Below, piece after piece: positions 61,175 through 64,000 of a stretch of 64,000 nt of DNA. Source of the stretch: Actinokineospora baliensis (GTDB taxonomy: Bacteria; Actinomycetota; Actinomycetes; Mycobacteriales; Pseudonocardiaceae); NCBI RefSeq assembly GCF_016907695.1, contig NZ_JAFBCK010000001.1, forward strand, positions 186,001 through 250,000, given 5' to 3'. The position numbers were made by a program, and so were the translations under genes. Within the stretch, counting starts at the first letter, position 1, and every line of letters starts with the position of its first letter. The notes beneath the pieces are model-generated. The model was given only the letters and a program-made list of their open reading frames with translations. It was not told the DNA's origin and made no database searches.

Positions 61175-62353
61175 ATGGGGACGCCGACGTTGCTCGACGA
61201 CCGGTACCAGGTCGGCGAGCTCATCGGTTCGGGTGGGATGGCGGAGGTGCACCGGGCGGTCGACACCCGTTTGGGGCGGTCGGTCGCGGTGAAGCTGTTC
61301 CACCCGAAGGCCGATGGCGCGACCGTGTCCCGGCTCGAGACCGAGGCGCGGTTGCTGGCCGGTCTGTCGCACCCGGGGGTGGTCCGCGTCTTCGACGTCG
61401 CGGTCGACAACCAGCGCCCGTACCTGGTCATGCAGCTCATCGAGGGTGGCACGCTGCGGGACCGGCTCGACGGGGGCCCGCTGCCCGCCGGTGAGGTCGC
61501 CGGGGTCGGGGTGCGGCTGGCCGGGATCCTGGGGTACGTGCACTCGCGCGGTATCGTGCACCGCGACGTCAAGCCGTCCAACGTCCTCGTCGACGAGGAA
61601 GGCGTGTACCTGGCCGATTTCGGGATCGCCCGGGCGCTCGGCGGCGCCAGGCTCACCTCGACCGGCCACTGCGTCGGGACCGCCGCCTACCTGTCCCCCG
61701 AGCAGGTGCGCGGGCAGTTGGCGGGTCCCGCGGGCGATGTCTACTCGCTCGGGCTGGTGCTGCTGGAGTGCCTGACCGGCACCACGGCCTACGACGGGTC
61801 CGACATCGAGGCCGCGGTCGCCCGGCTCACCAAGGACCCGGACATCCCGGACTGGCTCCCAGCGGCGTGGTCGGAAGCGATCACCGCGATGACCCGGCGC
61901 GACCCCGAGGAACGGCCGGACGCCGCCGAGTGCGCGCGCCTCATCCGCGCCCTGGGAACGGACCAGGTCGCACTACCGGCCACTCCGGTGCGGCCAGACG
62001 CGGTGCACCTGACCACCGAGGCGCCGGTGGGTTTCCCCGCCGAGAAGCGGCCGTCCCGGCTGGTGCACGCCGGTCTGATGGCCGGAGCGCTGCTGCTCGG
62101 TGGGGCCGCCGCGCTGCTGTCGACGGGTGACTCCAAGGCGGAGCCGTCGCCGTCGCCGGTCGCGGTCACGCCGACCACCACAGCGGCCCCGACCACGACG
62201 CAGGGCATGGCGCCGCTGCCGGTCCGCGCGGCGACCGGGGTCATCGAGGTACCGACCGTGCAGACCAAGGTCGTCACCATCACCCGCCAGCAGGAACGCC
62301 CCCGCTTCCCCTGGCCCCCCTACCCCGATTGGGACTGGGGCGGAAGCAACTAG
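61175..62353 (+). CDS. Membrane Ser/Thr protein kinase (PknB-like)
   Basis: 392-residue Hanks-type kinase. Residues about 8-265 are the catalytic domain: Gly loop IGSGGMAEV (18-26), ATP lysine VAVK (Lys40), HRDVKPSN (129-136, Asp131) and DFG (148-150), with GTAAYLSPEQVRG after the activation loop. A membrane helix lies at about 295-317 (GLMAGALLLGGAAALLSTG). The outer part of about 75 residues is Thr/Pro-rich and ends in an aromatic, acidic tail (PWPPYPDWDWGGSN) without PASTA repeats. It is divergent from the peptide operon. Substrates are unknown. Confidence 0.93.
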   Translation: MGTPTLLDDRYQVGELIGSGGMAEVHRAVDTRLGRSVAVKLFHPKADGATVSRLETEARLLAGLSHPGVVRVFDVAVDNQRPYLVMQLIEGGTLRDRLDGGPLPAGEVAGVGVRLAGILGYVHSRGIVHRDVKPSNVLVDEEGVYLADFGIARALGGARLTSTGHCVGTAAYLSPEQVRGQLAGPAGDVYSLGLVLLECLTGTTAYDGSDIEAAVARLTKDPDIPDWLPAAWSEAITAMTRRDPEERPDAAECARLIRALGTDQVALPATPVRPDAVHLTTEAPVGFPAEKRPSRLVHAGLMAGALLLGGAAALLSTGDSKAEPSPSPVAVTPTTTAAPTTTQGMAPLPVRAATGVIEVPTVQTKVVTITRQQERPRFPWPPYPDWDWGGSN

Positions 62354-62491
62354 CCGCGGTGACGGCGGGCACAACCCCGCCATCCTGCGAGCACACCCCT
62401 GATCCCCATAGGCTGGGACGCGCGCGACAGCCACCCCGAGAAGTGACCGCCTCGCGCCGTACCCGCGGCCGGGCATGACCGAGGAGAACGT

Positions 62492-64000
<1,509 letters not shown>

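Overview
High-GC actinobacterial chromosome, most likely a member of the Pseudonocardiales (Actinokineospora/Saccharothrix/Lentzea/Amycolatopsis type). The case rests on strong third-position GC bias with many GTG starts, a LAL-type regulator pair, a DprE2-like arabinan-precursor reductase, an iniBAC-like locus, a Family 2B encapsulin pair and an MT0933-type antitoxin homologue. This taxonomic call is an inference from gene content. I see no rRNA, tRNA, CRISPR array or intact transposase.

Layout. (1) 1-7272: the edge of a secondary-metabolite locus. A truncated LAL regulator is divergent from an acyl-CoA carboxylase beta subunit and a type II thioesterase, followed by two small membrane proteins and a second, complete LAL regulator. 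(2) 7273-21190: mostly stand-alone housekeeping and stress genes: DUF1707 and YceI proteins, a cysteine-desulfurase-like enzyme, a streptogrisin-type protease, an HSL-type esterase with an ABC-F ATPase, a TetR regulator, a PEP-mutase-like lyase, an Ada-AraC-AlkA fusion, an EF-hand protein, a DUF3050 protein, a secreted peptide and a nucleotide-sugar dehydrogenase. (3) 21194-36025: a divergent biosynthetic locus. Seven tightly coupled minus-strand genes (FAD monooxygenase, small unknown protein, Gfo/Idh/MocA, Ldh2, M20, TIM-barrel isomerase, Gfo/Idh/MocA) face six overlapping plus-strand genes (two DegT aminotransferases, UbiA prenyltransferase, amine-oxidase-type flavoprotein, methyltransferase, AMP ligase). 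A DprE2 homologue follows. The enzyme set suggests an amino-sugar or aminocyclitol that is prenylated; the product is unknown to me. (4) 36390-40443: two tandem Family 2B encapsulin shell proteins followed by a polyprenyl diphosphate synthase with a disordered N-terminus, a cargo-plus-shell arrangement that could supply the prenyl donor to region 3.

(5) 40965-47792: a phospho-signalling island on the minus strand (DA1-like metallopeptidase, kinase-like protein, PP2C phosphatase, VWA protein, DUF4407 membrane protein, second kinase-like protein), resembling TerY/PP2C/kinase triads. (6) 48270-56865: an iniBAC-like envelope-stress locus: a large ATP-binding LuxR-type regulator (IniR-like), an Hsp70-type ATPase, an IniB-domain protein, a dynamin-like GTPase and a degenerate GTPase paralogue. 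(7) 56899-58613: a small unknown protein and an SDR/DUF2867 protein. (8) 58607-61016: a translationally coupled minus-strand trio: a 78-residue Asp/Gly/Ala-repeat peptide, a JmjC-type cupin oxygenase and a sucrase/ferredoxin-like Fe-S protein. It looks like an uncharacterised peptide-modification system and is my best candidate for the new biology in the window. (9) 61175-64000: a membrane-anchored Ser/Thr kinase and the start of glycogen debranching enzyme glgX, cut by the right edge.

Repeats and scars. A 145-bp element with about 30-bp terminal inverted repeats occurs four times (7457, 48008, 55410, 55649), always between genes. In four places a gene junction or gene 3' end has been duplicated and has since decayed (12613, 40460, 55229, 59475). 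The palindrome TCCAC(A/T)GTGGA is over-represented inside genes.
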